This document shows positions 44,668 through 58,865 of a DNA stretch of 64,000 nt, piece by piece (positions within the stretch are counted from its first letter, which is position 1; every line of letters begins with the position of its first letter). A model generated the notes under the pieces. That model saw nothing but the letters and a program-made list of their open reading frames with translations. It had not been told where the DNA came from and did not search any database. A program made the position numbers and the translations under genes. Origin of the DNA: Lineus longissimus (taxonomy: Eukaryota; Nemertea; Pilidiophora; Heteronemertea; Lineidae); contig NC_088323.1 of the NCBI RefSeq assembly GCF_910592395.1, forward strand, positions 5,146,001 to 5,210,000, given 5' to 3'.

Positions 44668-45009
44668 ATGTACAATGTCTACAATAAAGAACATCTTGAC
44701 CCAAAATCCTATGACAAACTCGTTGAAGTCTCGTTGTCCCCAAAGGCTCCTCTCCTCAGTCATCACCACTTCAAGAAGCCGGAACTCCATGATCTCTCCG
44801 GGACAATACCCCGCCCGATCAACGACAAAGGGCTATTGCACTTAAAATTCTCCGCCCTTTCATCTCTCGGCTCGCTTCAGCACCTAAAGTCACCATCTTT
44901 TGAAAAGCTTTCAAAGATGTCGTCGAGTAACAAGACGATGTTGAATTTGATATCACGGCACGTGCGCGTAGACAAACAAGTCATTTTGAGGGCACAAGAG
45001 TGCGCCTGA
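44668..45009 (+). CDS. Hypothetical ORF, 113 codons
   Basis: Seen: an ATG-to-TGA frame starting MYNVYNKEHLDPKSYDKL, with a lysine/leucine/serine-rich middle (LHLKFSALSSLGSLQHLK), higher in GC than its A/T-rich flanks. No signal peptide, TM or known domain recognised. A minus-strand frame overlaps the end but looks like a shadow. Could be a lineage-specific small protein, an exon, or chance. Confidence 0.3.
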   Translation: MYNVYNKEHLDPKSYDKLVEVSLSPKAPLLSHHHFKKPELHDLSGTIPRPINDKGLLHLKFSALSSLGSLQHLKSPSFEKLSKMSSSNKTMLNLISRHVRVDKQVILRAQECA

Positions 45010-48000
45010 GGGTCACTTATTGTTGAAAAAGCATTAATTAATTGAAATATTGAGGGATATTTTAGAAATTTGCACAGAGGTGTTTGTTTTGGGTAAAAAG
45101 CGCACATAATGTACAATAATGAGGTTATGATATAAAGCTTTTTGAAGTGCCAATAGGAGTTAATAATCTGCTGCGACCAGCAGAGTATAGTTGCTTCGAC
45201 AAAGGAATAGACGGCAATTAGTGGTTAGGGTGATATTTTACATTTTGTCACATAATGCTTTGAGATTGCAATGTCCCTTCTACGATCACTACATCAATTT
45301 ATGTACATGTGTACATTTCGTGAGGGAACGTTGACGTGGAGTCAATATACCCCAAACTGAATGGGTTCGGAATTCGATACGCAGTTCTTGCTGAAGACTG
45401 ACGTAGTCTGTGACCGATAGCCAACCGGGGTGTACTGTTACCTGGGGTTGCTGAGGCGGTAACAAGCTAGTGACGAAGGTCAAGTATTTTAGTAAGAAAT
45501 GGAAGATATATGGTTCCTGCCCGGAACGGTCAAGGAGTGGATATCTAATTGGTTATTATCCGCCCCTGCGTTCTTAGTCCACGATAGAGATATGGAAATT
45601 GACGCCACTTCGGGCGTAGTTGGGTCTTCAGTCGGGGCATTTAGACCAGGCTCAAGGGTGGGACGGACATATTCAGGCGGTGTCCACGGCATTACCCAAG
45701 GCTGCACTACGGGCACCAGGTCACGTAGTTACATGTAGACAATGGCAACACCCACAACATAAATAAAAAAACGGAACAGATCGTTTATCCGTCAGATGTC
45801 CTCGGGAATTGTTTTAGGTTACAATTGATACGGAGGAAAGATAATGAAATGACTACATTGTAAAAGTGCAGAGGTCTTACAGGGGAAAGGAGTGACATCG
45901 CCATTAAGAGCTCACGCCTCTGTCGTGTGCCACAGTCTGGTCTCTGCCTGGTGCGGGGCTGGCATGGGGGTTGATGGGGCTAATGTGATGTAGGCGCGGC
46001 AATGACTTCTTGTCATTGATATTTTTTTGTTGATGCAGCTACGCATGCTAAATTTGTTGTGGTACATGTAGCTTAGTTTAACCGTGCTTTTTTCACACTT
46101 CATGTGTATATACTTCACCTGGACCTCTCACAGCGACTCCGAAGATAACCTTGGGCGAACAAAAAAGATCAAAATTGTAACAAAAAGGTCCGTAACCCAC
46201 AAACAACATTATGCGCCGAATGTTCATTTCACGGTATTTAATCCAAACCGTTAACCACCAATGAATATCTAAGTATAACTCAAAAAGCGCTGAAACGTGC
46301 CGGAGGCTCCCGACAAAGCCCGAAGCGTGCCGAATGCCACCGAGCGCGTGTTCGGAAGGGCAGGTGACATCTCATGGAACATCTCCCTACCCGACAATAG
46401 ATCACAACGACAATAGACAAAGCGTTGGGGAAGAGATGAAATTATCCTTTTATCTAAAAAATGACACCAATTTGAATTACGTTCCTTTTAGTTGAATTGT
46501 TGAATTTGATTTAATCTTTTTATGTACAAATGCCACGCTTTGAATGTCAATACATACGAGGTATTGTTAGTTTATTCGGGATCTCGAGAGTTAGTATACA
46601 TTATGAGATGTGATATCACTATCTCTCACCTATACGTTGCTATGTAAGTGTCTCAATTCGACATACAATAGTGCTCGGTGTAAATGTTTTAATATCCTAT
46701 AGGATAGAGTGTCCGGGGAAGATGATACTATTATGCACGCTGTCAAGAGGAAATAACCTGTCAATAGGGGGGACTCTATCAGATAAGTTCCCATGAACTA
46801 CATATACATTGTATGCGTCCTCAGAACGAAAGGGCGAAATTTCTTAAAAGTCCCCTCCAATGCCGCATGGCCTGACATTTTTTATTCACCATACATTATT
46901 CAAAGTTTTAATGATATCATTACCGTGACGAATGCGACTTCGATCAAAGCGGTTGTGAACCTTTCAAAGGACACTGCACAAGCGTCTTTTTTTCACCGAT
47001 GTGGATATACCTGAGCATCAAAAGAGAACGCTTGCACCAGCATGGTGTTGTTGAATTAGACGTATTCATTAGAGCGTTGATTTCAATATTCCTTAATTGA
47101 AATAAAAAATGGAAACTTCACAGAAATTGATGTGAAATTAATTGACGGATTTCTTTCAACGGCAGCTTTTTCATGTCACGAAAACCCCCAAATATAATAA
47201 TAAACCATCATCGTGACACAATGGCATCAACAGTGAAATTTATTTCATTCAAACTGTTGAAAAGATCTTCACACTTTCCCGCAAGTGATACGGCGTATTC
47301 TTGCAAATCTGTGTGAAATAAAGTGACATTTTATCAGCGATTCTATCCTGCGTTCATTGTCCGATTGTCCACTTTGATTCGCGTGTGCTGCCTGACCTCA
47401 GGGCGGACTCTGGTCTGTAGAGCTGGCGGTCGCTGGACTGGGCAGGTGGGTGGGTGGTTGCATTACCATGGGCCTATTAACCCGAGTCGGATCACCGCCT
47501 TGAGGATGTACAGTGTAATTCTTGACCATCTTCGTATTTATCGCCAAAACTTTCAGACTTAAACCATTGTTGCTGCACACACGCCTAACGTTTCGACGAA
47601 ACGCCCCGCCAACAATTAAGTCATTGCTCTTTTAGCTTCATCCACAACATTACAAAATGTAACCTTTTACAGACCCATACATCCATTTTGCCCATTATGG
47701 AATTATTTCACATTAACCAACCACGAGATGAGACTTGGTAATTGAATGTATTGACGAAACTAATAACCATATAAAGTTCATTTTCATTGACCCCTCATTT
47801 GGAAAATATCCAGACAATGTATCCATCTTGTTTTGGAAATGGCGAGAAACCCCCGCTGAGTTTTGCGGGACCCAGTCAAACGATGATTTGCTCATTCTGC
47901 TCTTTTGGGCGTATGTTATCTAATTCTATGCCCATCTCTACAGCAACAGGTTCTGTTTACAATATCTAGAAATTCTTCACGCTCATTAAGTTTTATTTAA

Positions 48001-51000
48001 TAATTTATGAGATACTAGTTGACAATAGAGCGCAGTTATCGAAAACGTGAAAAAGGCGTTTATTTTCGTTGCTAATTGATACGGAAAATGTCATGAAAAC
48101 GTTTTTCTTGACTCGACTACGGAGTTCGGTGCTTAGTCCGATGATCCGGATGTAATTTTGGTTCAGTAGTAAAGGTCAGCTGCAACTTGTACAAAAGTTA
48201 CAAAGAATAGTATATCGCCGAAATTTCCCGCTATGGCGCTGTATAGGTGTGTGTCAGTTGGGTTTAGAAAATGCAATGCAACAATATTGCACCCTGGTAT
48301 GACGTCATGCATGGATACTGTGCACATTATAATGTGCGGTTAGGAAAGAATCATAATGGTGCCAATCCCTTCTTTCGCGTGACAAAGAAGACAGATAAGA
48401 ACGACAATTCTGCGATTCTTGCGAGTATAAACTTATAATTACAGAGACAATGATTCACTGGTAACGCGCTATACCTGTTGGGGGAGGGATCTACGCCAAC
48501 TTGCGAAGCCGAAACAGCTAGAACACCTCACCAATTATCGGGCTACACCTGACGAATATATCTTTTGCTCACACCTTCAGGGGTATACCTAATGAGCTTA
48601 ATTACTACTGATTTTAGCCGGGTAACTATTAGTTATGTAGTCCTTTGTCACTGCACTGGTGACGTGGATAATCCAGAGCATCCAAGTCTCTCTTGTCGTA
48701 TACAGCGTCATTTCGGATTTAAGTACAGCAGCAGTATGTCAGAGGTTGATTTCATCTGAGTACACCTTCAGAGCTACTTAGAGCAGTACTTCCGTCATGA
48801 TCAGACATTCTATTCATAAACTCGACGCGCATCAAATTAAAAACATCAAGTACAACGATGCATCTATTTTCTTGTAGCTGGCAGCTATTTTGGCAAACTG
48901 GTACTTATGTTAAACCTGGAAATAAGGTGATTTCAATTAGTGTTCCTTTGCAGCGTTGTTGAAAAGTTTTGGTTTTTCTGGCCAAGATATATTTAGTTGC
49001 TACGTGGTCTGTTTCTTCAATATCCCAGTGCTTGTTTGTTCATAATAATAAAACTTATTATAAGTAATATATAAACGGCATCAAAATGCCCCGGAAACAC
49101 TGATAAGTACTCAATCATTCTTCAGCACAATGAACGAGTTTTGTCTTTTTTTGTAAAATACTACATGTGTTGTGTTGTTTGTAAACATTAAAAAACTGAC
49201 GAACCATCGCAGGTGCTTGCCCCCCGCGACCGCCCGTGTCCAGTGACTGGCTGGTTTGTGACACGTGACCTTTGCACACGCGCTAGAACGACCTGGGCAA
49301 AACCGTCTGCACAGTTCATGGTCGTCTGATATTGTTATGTTATTTTTATTAGTATAGATGTGTATATTTCACATTGTTTTCTTATTAAATGATAACTCAT
49401 GATTTAAGTCATGAATATCTTAACCAGGGAAACAGAAAGGAAAAATAATTCGCTTTAAAGGCGAATATTTTCTAATCGTTTCTAATCGTTTCTCCAGTTT
49501 TCACAATCTTTTCTGACTCGTGTTTAAGGAGTATAGTTTCTGGACGAAAGATATTTTTATATATATCAGTATATTTCGGTCAGTCTATTATGTCTTAGCC
49601 AACTATTTGTTAAAAGATGAGCATGAACTGCGTTCGTAGAACGACATAAAAGAGAGAGTCATGTTCCTCGGTTTCTTTCTTTGCAAATCGAGAGTTAAGA
49701 CTTCCGCTCAAAGCCGTCCCAGTTAGTTTCCTTCCATCAAACCAAAAGTTGATTTTCTTGTAAAAGATACTTCTCATAAATCACAATTTACGACTAGTCA
49801 ATGAGGATGTTATCATTTCTTTTTTTAGTGATGCTTTTCCCGAAAGGAACGCGGCAACAGTCGACCAGTTTTGCTCTCAGAATCTCTGCATCCACGTTTG
49901 AAACTCGAATGAAAAGCGCCGTTTTCACACAATGCAGTTCAGCGTCATCGCCTCCCGAGGCGGATGAATAGAATCAGCGCATGCGCAGCTCACACGCATT
50001 GTGTTCTGGGTGGGAAAGTTTAAAACGCGTAGAGGCGGATTTTTCGCTGTCATTTTCGCGCGTTTCGTTCGCAGCGCTCTGTGGTGCTTTATTTACAGTT
50101 TTAGTGCAAAGTAACTGAGATTAAACATAGTGTGTAGTTTCCTGCAGGTGCTAAAAGTGGCGTCCTAATATATCTTTGTCCTGGGCGTGAGGAGGCTATC
50201 TTGCAGCCGCCCAGCCCCGTGATTCTTCCAAACTTTAAACATCCTAAATAAAGACAGCTGTATGCAGCCGACTCGGACGGAAATAATCTATATTTTGTGT
50301 AGTTTGAGACCTTTGCCCTGGCTGGCTGGTGTTGGCTTGTATCCGAGGCTGACTGGGTTACAAACGGGGCCCAGGCACACGCCGCAGCGCGATCAGACGG
50401 CACAACCGTCCACGCACACTCGACAGGAAAATAACCTTATACAAATACGTCTCGGTCGTCTTTATGACTTCATTATGTTTAATAAAACTGCACTGCGGGT
50501 TTTGATAACTTTTGGTGACTCTTTTACGGAATGAACACAGGGAATTGGGCGGGTTCAGGAACATCTGCCGCCCATCACCCGCTTATAACCTGTCTTTAAA
50601 TCTTTTATTTTCGTGTAAACGGTGAAATAATTAGAATCAAACAAGAGGGATCGTTGGGAAGAGTGGTTCTAATTGTCTATTACTTTGATTAATTGAGCAA
50701 AATCCCTTCCATGGCATGTTTTCAAATAAAAGGTGCCCATCTCACGGCAGGTGAGGTAGTATTCAGTCCGCGTGTTTGTCATAGTGATCGAACCAGGAAT
50801 AACGCACAATAACGCGCACCGTGTCCCCGACTTCATCTTTTTGCACTCCATGCGAAAAAACAGTCTATACAGAGACAATTGGATTCATTATTTAACTGTC
50901 CGAGGCAGTTTGTCGGGCGCGCAAGACAACAGGCCGCGTGATCTGGCCTGTCTATGATGAGTACGGGAGTCTCATCAGCCGCATCTCAGCTAGCGGAGTG

Positions 51001-52423
51001 ATTAGGGCCGCATAAAAGACATCCAGCTCTTGAAGTTAAGCGGGACAGTTGCAGTACGCTCCTACAAGTCATCACCTGTACGTCAATCTACAGGTGCGAG
51101 TTTCCTATAACCCCGCAACGCCTAAACAAACCTAAACGGACCCAGATGAATGTAACACCGGTATTTTTTCCTAATTTTCCATCCATCACCCAGCGCCCTG
51201 CCTGACATGAAACAACATGAGACAACATCCCTGTCGGATAAAGCAGCGAGACACCATTGGATGCACCCGACGACCAAACAGGCAAAAAACGCGCAAAAAT
51301 ATCGTACTTGGCGGGAACGACCCCCTTCCCACATCGCGCACCAGGGTAGCCTAATTGTTGCTAATGTCTTTACACAAAGAGAAACGAAGTACCTTATGCG
51401 CACTCATGTCAAACGTACGATGCGCCTAACGCTTATTTTTTCCGATAGCCTCTTCTCGACAGTATTTGTGAGGTGAAAGAAGTTATCGATTGCAGTTGGC
51501 GTGACGGCTTCAGAAAAGGTTCTCGTCCGTTGATCAGCTGGATGTGAATGTGACGCTTGCAACCAGACCCATGCTCATGTGGTTCAGACCTGCTCCCTTA
51601 TGAAGATTCCTGGCCAAAGGACATCAACCTGACCACAAAGCTCTGGAGCTCTGTGGTAGAACTCTCTAGGACAGCCGATTTTGTTACCGAAAACAGACTG
51701 ACTGTATAGTGTGCATCTCGAAAATTTCGAACACAGAAGATGAAGAAACCGGCTCGATAAAACGCTCGTTTTCCTGACCCACGATTTCTAGGAACCGCTT
51801 AAACCCCTTTAAAATGTCAGGTTCATGACGACAAACTAACATTATCAGCGGTGAATGGAACGTTTTCATTATCATTAAAGAATCCTTTTTGAAATCTTTT
51901 AATTTGTCCGAATCAGTTTGCTACCAATCGAGTTGGGTGGAAATCTTGCCCGAGGGGTACACCCCTTAAGGGTGATTAAAATGCTACATTTCACCAGCAA
52001 CCGCAATTATGGCAAACAAACGCATAGAAATAACAATGATTATTGTTACCGTCGCTCCGCGCATTAAAGATATCCCGATAACGGTTCTGATTTTACAATG
52101 ACCCCATGCGGCCTGCTTGAAAACGAAGATGGCGGTTAAAGCAGACGCCCTGCGTGCATGATCTTGATATTTTAAAATGCTGTAATTAGGGTTTATCGAA
52201 ATGAATATAACTAATAATGATGTCTGTGCCTGTCATCGTGACGGTTCTGATATGTTAAGAATTCTTTGGTTCCGCGCCTGGCAACAAGGGGACAGAAAAA
52301 TTACAAATTATGGATAACGTTTTAGGAATTTCGTGCCCCTTGGACATGTTAGGTGGTAAACCACGCCCTAGTACCTAGGGGAATGGGTACACTTTGGGCT
52401 AAGACGTAGACAGATATGCTTTA
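45010..52423. other. Gene-poor stretch
   Basis: No gene recognised. 45489-45738 is open on both strands: plus MEDIWFLPGTVKEW, minus a proline-rich frame with PWTPPEYVRPTLEPG. Either could be an exon, neither is convincing. 49.9-50.5 kb is a CG-richer island with GCATGCGC and TTTCGCGCG words that could be a promoter of an unseen gene. The rest is A/T-rich with no clear repeats. Confidence 0.4.
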
Positions 52424-52786
52424 ATGAAGATGTTGTCAAGGGCACGCTCCCTGGTCGTCACTGCCTGGGCTCAAACTCATCAGCCAGATATCCCGGACAA
52501 GCTTCGAAGGCACCAACCACTTAGGCTGTGGGGGACCAGAAGAAAAAATCATTTTGAAAACTTTAAAAATGCGATTTCTTGGCATAAGAGAGCCAAATGT
52601 ATATTTCTGAGGCCCCCTTGCTCCTACACTACAATGACACCTAACGATATAAAGTGGTTTGTCGAAATTCATCTCCAGCTGCAAGCCAAGGTCACCAAGT
52701 GTAAGCCTGATATCAGACTACTGAGGCATTCTCCACGGTTTGACTCGCGCCAGAGGTCCCTCTTGACCGAAATGATCATATTTTGA
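52424..52786 (+). CDS. Hypothetical ORF, 120 codons, weak
   Basis: Seen: ATG-to-TGA frame starting MKMLSRARSLVVTAWAQTHQ, basic overall. No domain, signal peptide or splice context recognised. It is the longest ATG-started frame in the last 20 kb, but its composition is close to what chance frames in moderately GC-rich DNA give. Confidence 0.18.
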   Translation: MKMLSRARSLVVTAWAQTHQPDIPDKLRRHQPLRLWGTRRKNHFENFKNAISWHKRAKCIFLRPPCSYTTMTPNDIKWFVEIHLQLQAKVTKCKPDIRLLRHSPRFDSRQRSLLTEMIIF

Positions 52787-55700
52787 ACGTTTATTAGGAC
52801 GATATACCATTCTTGATACGTGCTGGACAGGTGTGGCCGTTCAGGTTAAGTGTGATGATACAAGAAGATTCATTTTAGAGTGAAGTGTACAAAGGGTACT
52901 TGATTCTTTAGGCCGGTCACGCGCGTATTGGTTGACGGAATTTCGTTCCAACGTTCATAAACACCGACATTGAAATATCCACTCGGTAGGCTAAGCCGTT
53001 AAAATGTACATTAATTGGATTTCAGGACCGCTTCACAGGTTTGCCCTTGTAATCTTCTGGGGACACTGCATAAGTTTCATCGCTAAATACAAATTTATGT
53101 AGTAGTTTTTAAATGAGAAACAAAAACGCTAACAGTTACCGAGATCGCCCGACTGAGGGAGCGATACCGATGCACGCTTTGTGTACAGCAATGCACTATG
53201 AGATGTATATGCACGCCGTATTCTTCTTCAAAGGTAACGAAGTCCAGGTCGGCGCAGACTCCGGACGCAGTAGGCCAGCCTCGTCTTGTCGCCCGGTACA
53301 GGAGGAAGGACGACCAGGACGAAAAGGACTGCATAGGAGTCTTTTGGTCGGCGTTATGGAGTCCAGAATGCCAAATTTTCTCGCATCGTCGTTAAGGCCC
53401 TAGCTGCCTTCAGAGAGTATCCATGCGCCGAGGAACTTGAAGTAAAGTGTTGAACACGATTGTTAAATTCGGACTCCATGCTGATACATCGACAACTCCA
53501 TCTTGGGCGTTACTTTAAGATGTAAAATCCATATTGCTGGTGGTCGTTTTGTCTTGTACACATTACGCCCAGTTGTTTGGAATTCGTATTTTGAAAAGTT
53601 TTCGTATTCGCTGCGGGGAATTTCTTTATTTGAAATGGTTATTGTTGCATTAGGAATTCGACTCGTTTAAACCACCAATTATGCTAGTTGTAACAGGACT
53701 ACTTTCTTCTGGCGTATGGTCACTCAGCTGGTGATTTGGTCCAACGCGGATTGAAGGAATGAAACACGTATTGCCCCTGGTGAATTTTTTGCCTCTTTTT
53801 CATGTGAAAACCTTGTTTAAAATATCGTCCAGGCCAATGCGCTATTGGTCATTTTTCATGTACATGTAGTATAGCTCGTCTTAATTTTTGTTTCTTGTCC
53901 AGTTAAAAATTGCTTTTGGTGTAACAGGTTCGGTAAATCTGACCAATTCACCTTTTCTATCAGAGTAGGTCGGTTGTTTATTATTTTTATTACTGTACAT
54001 GTAATTGCTTCTGTAGAATAAGGCGGCGCGAGAATATTTTCCAGTTTACAGTTAAATTTCGGCACGTGTAGGCCAGAAACTTCAGGAGAACCTGATCGCA
54101 ATATCAGCAGTCGTATGTTCCAATTGAAAGGAAAAGAAAGGGCTTTCTTTCAACTGTGTGCCATACGGGTCAATTGTCTCAGCTTTAAAGGAAAAAGCGT
54201 GTTTGCTTCGCACGTATTTTCGAAAGAAGCCATTGTTTGGTTTGGAACATGTAATTATCTCAGTTAACGTCATTCTAAAGATTATACCAAAACCTCTCTA
54301 TCGAATGTAAAATGTGGGTTTCGTTTAAAGAGTTTAAAAAATATTCTATAGACTTTCTTTTCTTTTTTCTTGACTTTTGTATCGTGACGTCATATGAGAG
54401 CATTAACGCGCTTGCAGAACTCGCACTTCTTTCTCTTTTTGATATTTGTTTTCCTTTCAAGTGGGTAGGAAAAAATTCTCGCTTTGTGTAAAATCACCTG
54501 TTAATTGAATATGTCAGGATTCTCCGTCAAATGTTGCACAAACAAAAACAACAATTGGCAATTGTTTTGGCTTAGAAATGAATAGGCGGTAAAAAGCGTT
54601 AAAAAGAGCTAAAAATTTAGCTGAATTGTTATCTACATTTCCATTAGAATATATTTCTTTTATCATTCAATCCTTTAAGCCGGCCGGTGCATTATGTGCA
54701 TTACCTTCTCGAGAATGAAATAGACGATATACATTTTAGAAAGATTTTGGAGGTAAAACAGCTTTTCATCTGAACTTGAACATTCTTCGATATTAGCTCA
54801 CAAGTACAAAGTATATCGTCAGACCTTTGCTGAAAAAGTTATACACCTGGCCGCAAACATGCGGTTCTTTTCCAGAAATTCATACTCTTCCCTCACTGTA
54901 CGGTCTTCTTAATGGGAACAAAAGTCATGTTCTCCATAAGGAAACAATTATTTGTTTCTTTTCCTAAAGAAATGGGGTTCATGTATTGCTGCCCTGCAAT
55001 TAACCAGTTTTGGTTCGGGTACAATGCTGTGATGATTGCTGGGGATGTCGGGACACACTCCACGCTTCCGCACTCTCTAACGCCGGGTGGTTGTGGTCCG
55101 TGTTTTCCCAAAGTTTCGGCCACAAGACGATTTTCAACGTGTTTTTATGTACATGTAACGTGGAAATTGTATCCTGTGCCTGCAGTATTAACTTGTTCTA
55201 ATTTACGTGAAAATACTATCGAAGTACAGAGTATTGCCTAGATCGTGTGAATACCTTACAGGCGTAGACAATCAATGCACGTTAGGTGCACTTCTTGTCT
55301 CAAAATCCCAGAAGCACCAATTATCAGACCACATTCAACAGATGGTCATTTTATAATTAAAAAAATTCACTCGTGTCTTCGCGCTTTGTGAAAACATAAG
55401 TACCCGGATGCACCTGATGTAACTTCCCGTCCCATCCAAAATGGCGCAAGATGAAAGTGAAGTGAAATTCACGAAATAAACAGTTGATTTCAAGCCAACA
55501 ATTTCAAAATCTGCCTCGTCCATCTCGTAAACACAAGTACCATTCCGTACGCACCTTCCATAGAAAGTGCACAGAAAACTTTGATCAAGTTTAATAGAAA
55601 TTAGTCAAGATTAGGTGCAATCGACGAGATAAAGCGTTACAATGCCACTTGTTGGGTTAGTTCATTACGGGAAGTGTTGAGGACCGATGGCTCGACGGCG

Positions 55701-57048
55701 ACACAATAGATTATTGGCTCTTGATATTAATAACGGATGTGTTGACACTCAGTTGCTACTTCGGTCAAAAGATGAGTGTAGGAGCGCGTGAGAAATATGA
55801 GACAATACACCGGAAACCTACTGCATACTGAAACTGAAGACGGCATACGTTTTCCAATGGTTTTGTTAAAAAATCCGTAGTCATTTTAAATTCGAAAAAG
55901 AATGACTTGGGTTTTTTTTCAAATTTCGCGATTGCCACAAAGTTTCTGCTTTCATGATGTGTCAAGCACTTTTCCTTGATGTGCGGGTTACAGTTGCCTC
56001 GTATAACAACTTGGCAAGTACCATTCCTATTCAGCAGTCATATTGGACACGTGATCTGTCTTGATCGCACCGCTGGAGTGGCGTTGCTCATTTAACCCAA
56101 ATGTACTTTTAGGAAGGCCAAAAAACTACCATGAACTCTCCGTCGGGACACTTAGTTCCCAACTGGCTAAAACCTTGTTGTGAATTTATTGGCACCCCAC
56201 TGAAACACCCTCTGTGGAGATCGAGAAACTTCTCTGTAGAAAAAATGTCTTTGAGCAGGTGCACGACATGATCTCGAAAGAAGCGCTATAAAGGTACCAC
56301 GGTGCCTGTCTGAATCATCATCGTACCATTTACTCTCGGCCGGGGCTTCATGCAGAAACCAAAGGGAAAAAAGATTCTGGCGTTGTGGTTATTCACCATT
56401 AAAATAGACGGCGTTGAGGCGAAAGTATCGATTTCTACATTTCATGATAATCATATGTCATGGGTCGTACAAATCGATAGATATAATTAGGAATTAGGTT
56501 AGGAGAATATTAATATTTTTGATATCGTATACGTGTATATTCATATACTGATGACCAGTAAGATCAAAAGAAACGGACCAAAAGAAACGGCCGGGCAGAG
56601 AACAATACGTTAAAGCCGCGTTATATGTGGCAGCAGTCTTAGTAACATTCTTAAGGGTATACTTTCATTTACTAATTTCTACAATTGTCTTGTAGAAATC
56701 TGAACTGAGCCGCCCCTTATATGACTTGTCATAACTGAAGGTTAAGTGCACCTTTTGACACACGGACATGATCTGCCCTCGGTCCTGCTGAAGAAAGCTA
56801 GATCCACGGTCGCCGGAGGACTGACACCGCCTTTAAGTCATAGCTGTTCCTTGCGACAATCGAACTAACACCTGTGTTTTGAAAGCCGGCCTCAGCCTCC
56901 CGCGGCCCGGTGACAGCCCGGGACAAAACCTGACCGCAAAGAAAGTAAAAACATTCAACAGTGGTAAGAAGATGCGACGATACTTAAAAAAATCGGGCTA
57001 ATATTTGGTTGATATTATCCCGTATTCATCGTCGACCCTGCTGGGGTT
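52787..57048. other. Gene-poor stretch
   Basis: No gene recognised. 53220-53400 is a GC-rich block open in several frames on both strands, so its coding status cannot be judged. 54.9-55.2 kb is similar. The remainder is A/T-rich without obvious repeats. Confidence 0.4.
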
Positions 57049-57075
57049 TTGTTCCCGCCGCCGTGCTGTATTTCC

Positions 57076-57243
57076 CAAGTTCCTTTTTTATACGATGCCG
57101 AGTTCGAGAAGGTCATTGTGCGGCAAGGGAGAGAGGTTGTGCAGAAGCAGTGGGAGGTGGACTTTTCTTACCTCAAAACCACCTGTACGGGAACCGCGAG
57201 ATCCGTGAATGAACTCTGTTTAGCAAGTGCGTCCGACCTCTAG
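57076..57243 (+). CDS. Candidate terminal exon (unrecognised protein)
   Basis: Seen: after a pyrimidine-rich run ending TATTTCCCAAG, a frame reads FLYDAEFEKVIVRQGREVVQ then KQWEVDFSYLKTTCTGT, to a TAG at 57241-57243. Codon thirds look biased to G/C and the peptide looks coding. The other two plus frames are also open over this GC-rich block, which weakens the case. No start codon, so it would need an upstream exon. Confidence 0.25.
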   Translation, partial: QVPFLYDAEFEKVIVRQGREVVQKQWEVDFSYLKTTCTGTARSVNELCLASASDL

Positions 57244-58865
57244 CGTTGCGCCATGGTCCCCGGGTTGCGGCCAATATCTGTGCTCAATCAGCTCTGACAT
57301 TAGACAATAACTCTGTCGGATTACAATCATATTACACATATTAAGATGTTGCACCGTTTCCTCATCTTTCCTCATCTCCAAAAGATACTTCAGACGAGAA
57401 TGATTAGATAGCAATTAAATCTAGACAATAATGGCCGCATTGTTGTGGTCGTCGCTAAATCGTTTGTCTGTAACCTTCACCAGGACCCCTGTCATGCTCA
57501 GCAACCAGATGTAGACAATAAGTTGGCTTCCGTTACGAAAATCATCTAGTAGTTATGTTATAAAGTTGTGTATGTATCTTCCCCCATTTCAAGGAATTTT
57601 GAAGAAAAAATTAGATCGATTCGGCTCATTGTAATGATGAAATGTCCACATGGCATTCTGACAACCAACACCCTGACTTCAAGAAAGTTCTCGTCCCCTC
57701 GATCAATAACAACAAGTGTTTGTTATTGATGTAAGGGCAGGTGACATCTGGCTCTTCCCGATAGATTTCAATTTCACGCAAATTGCTAAAATCTATAAAT
57801 AACACATGTTCAATTGGATGATCGACCCGAGTTGACAAATTCAAAACTAATGGGAACAGGGTGCGAGAGTCACAGATTTTGTTGGAGATTTTAGACGAGA
57901 AAGTGTTCGGATTTCGTGTCTACAGAAGTCATGATAGAGGCGAAGTTCATCACGCAACCTGCTGGTCCATCAATTGTCTGGATTGTAAAAACATCAACTT
58001 GACGCCTTAGTCCTGGTCCAAAATTCATCGATAACATGTGTTAAGATGTAAAGCTTGCTTTAAGTAATTGGTTCACGAACTGTCTGGGAAAAATGCAGGA
58101 TAGTCTTTTAGGAAGAAACTTCTAACAGCAAAAATTCATTGGTTACACATGTCAGGAGGAAATTTTTCATGAAATGCAGAGAAAAGTGCAGGAGATTCTT
58201 TTAGGAACACAAAATAACTTTTTTTTCTAACAATCCTTTTTCACACATTTTGATCTCGCGGGTAGTGTATGTAAGGCACATTATGATACATGTATGATGA
58301 TAGCGCAAAAGGAAGGTTTGACTAGGACTAAATCGTAGTTTTCATTTGAAATCATGGTACAAATTCACATCTAGAACACGCAGGGGTTAATTCTAGGTAA
58401 CATACCTAAGTGGCTCTTTCATCCACACCCGTCTAGTTGCAAGCACTCATCGTGGTATCATCAACGATGTCCATCGCTGTGCATTTGGAATTGATTAGCC
58501 ATTATGCATAATTTGGAAGCATTTTGCGTTTGTATTATGTTAATTGCATAAATAACAACATAATATTAGCAAAATTGGAAATGTATATATGATACCAAGA
58601 TATATTAGATATTAGTCTTTGTCAATTCTTTTATAAAACTAGGTTAGGTCGAAAGATCTTAATATCACCCGAAAATTTCGAAAAGCAAAGTTTTTCAGAT
58701 TTTCGTCTATGCACTACACGACTTCATCAGAAAATTACTCAGGATCTTAAACCAATCACTTCGACTCTTATTTCACCAAAAAAACCAACAACAGTTAGTA
58801 AATATTCCACTATTTATACATATATTTCGTAATCAAAATAATTAGTTTTATGCAAATTGTCCAAA
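57244..58865. other. Gene-poor stretch with a homeodomain/POU-like motif cluster
   Basis: No gene recognised. 58490-58560 packs GATTAGCC, ATTATGCATAATTTGG, TTTGCGTTTG, TATGTTAATTG and TTGCATAAATAAC, words resembling homeodomain and octamer sites. No repeats of note. Confidence 0.35.

Noticed and set aside
45489..45738. Opposed ORFs, one proline-rich
   Set aside because: Neither has splice context or a recognised domain, and they cannot both be real.
51040..51075. GAAGTTAAGCGGGAC resembles the internal part of 5S rRNA
   Set aside because: Only about ten bases match and the conserved flanks of 5S rRNA are absent. Not enough for an rRNA gene or 5S-derived SINE.
53095..53403. GC-rich block with open frames on both strands
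   Set aside because: At least three mutually exclusive frames are open. No domain, start or splice evidence favours one.
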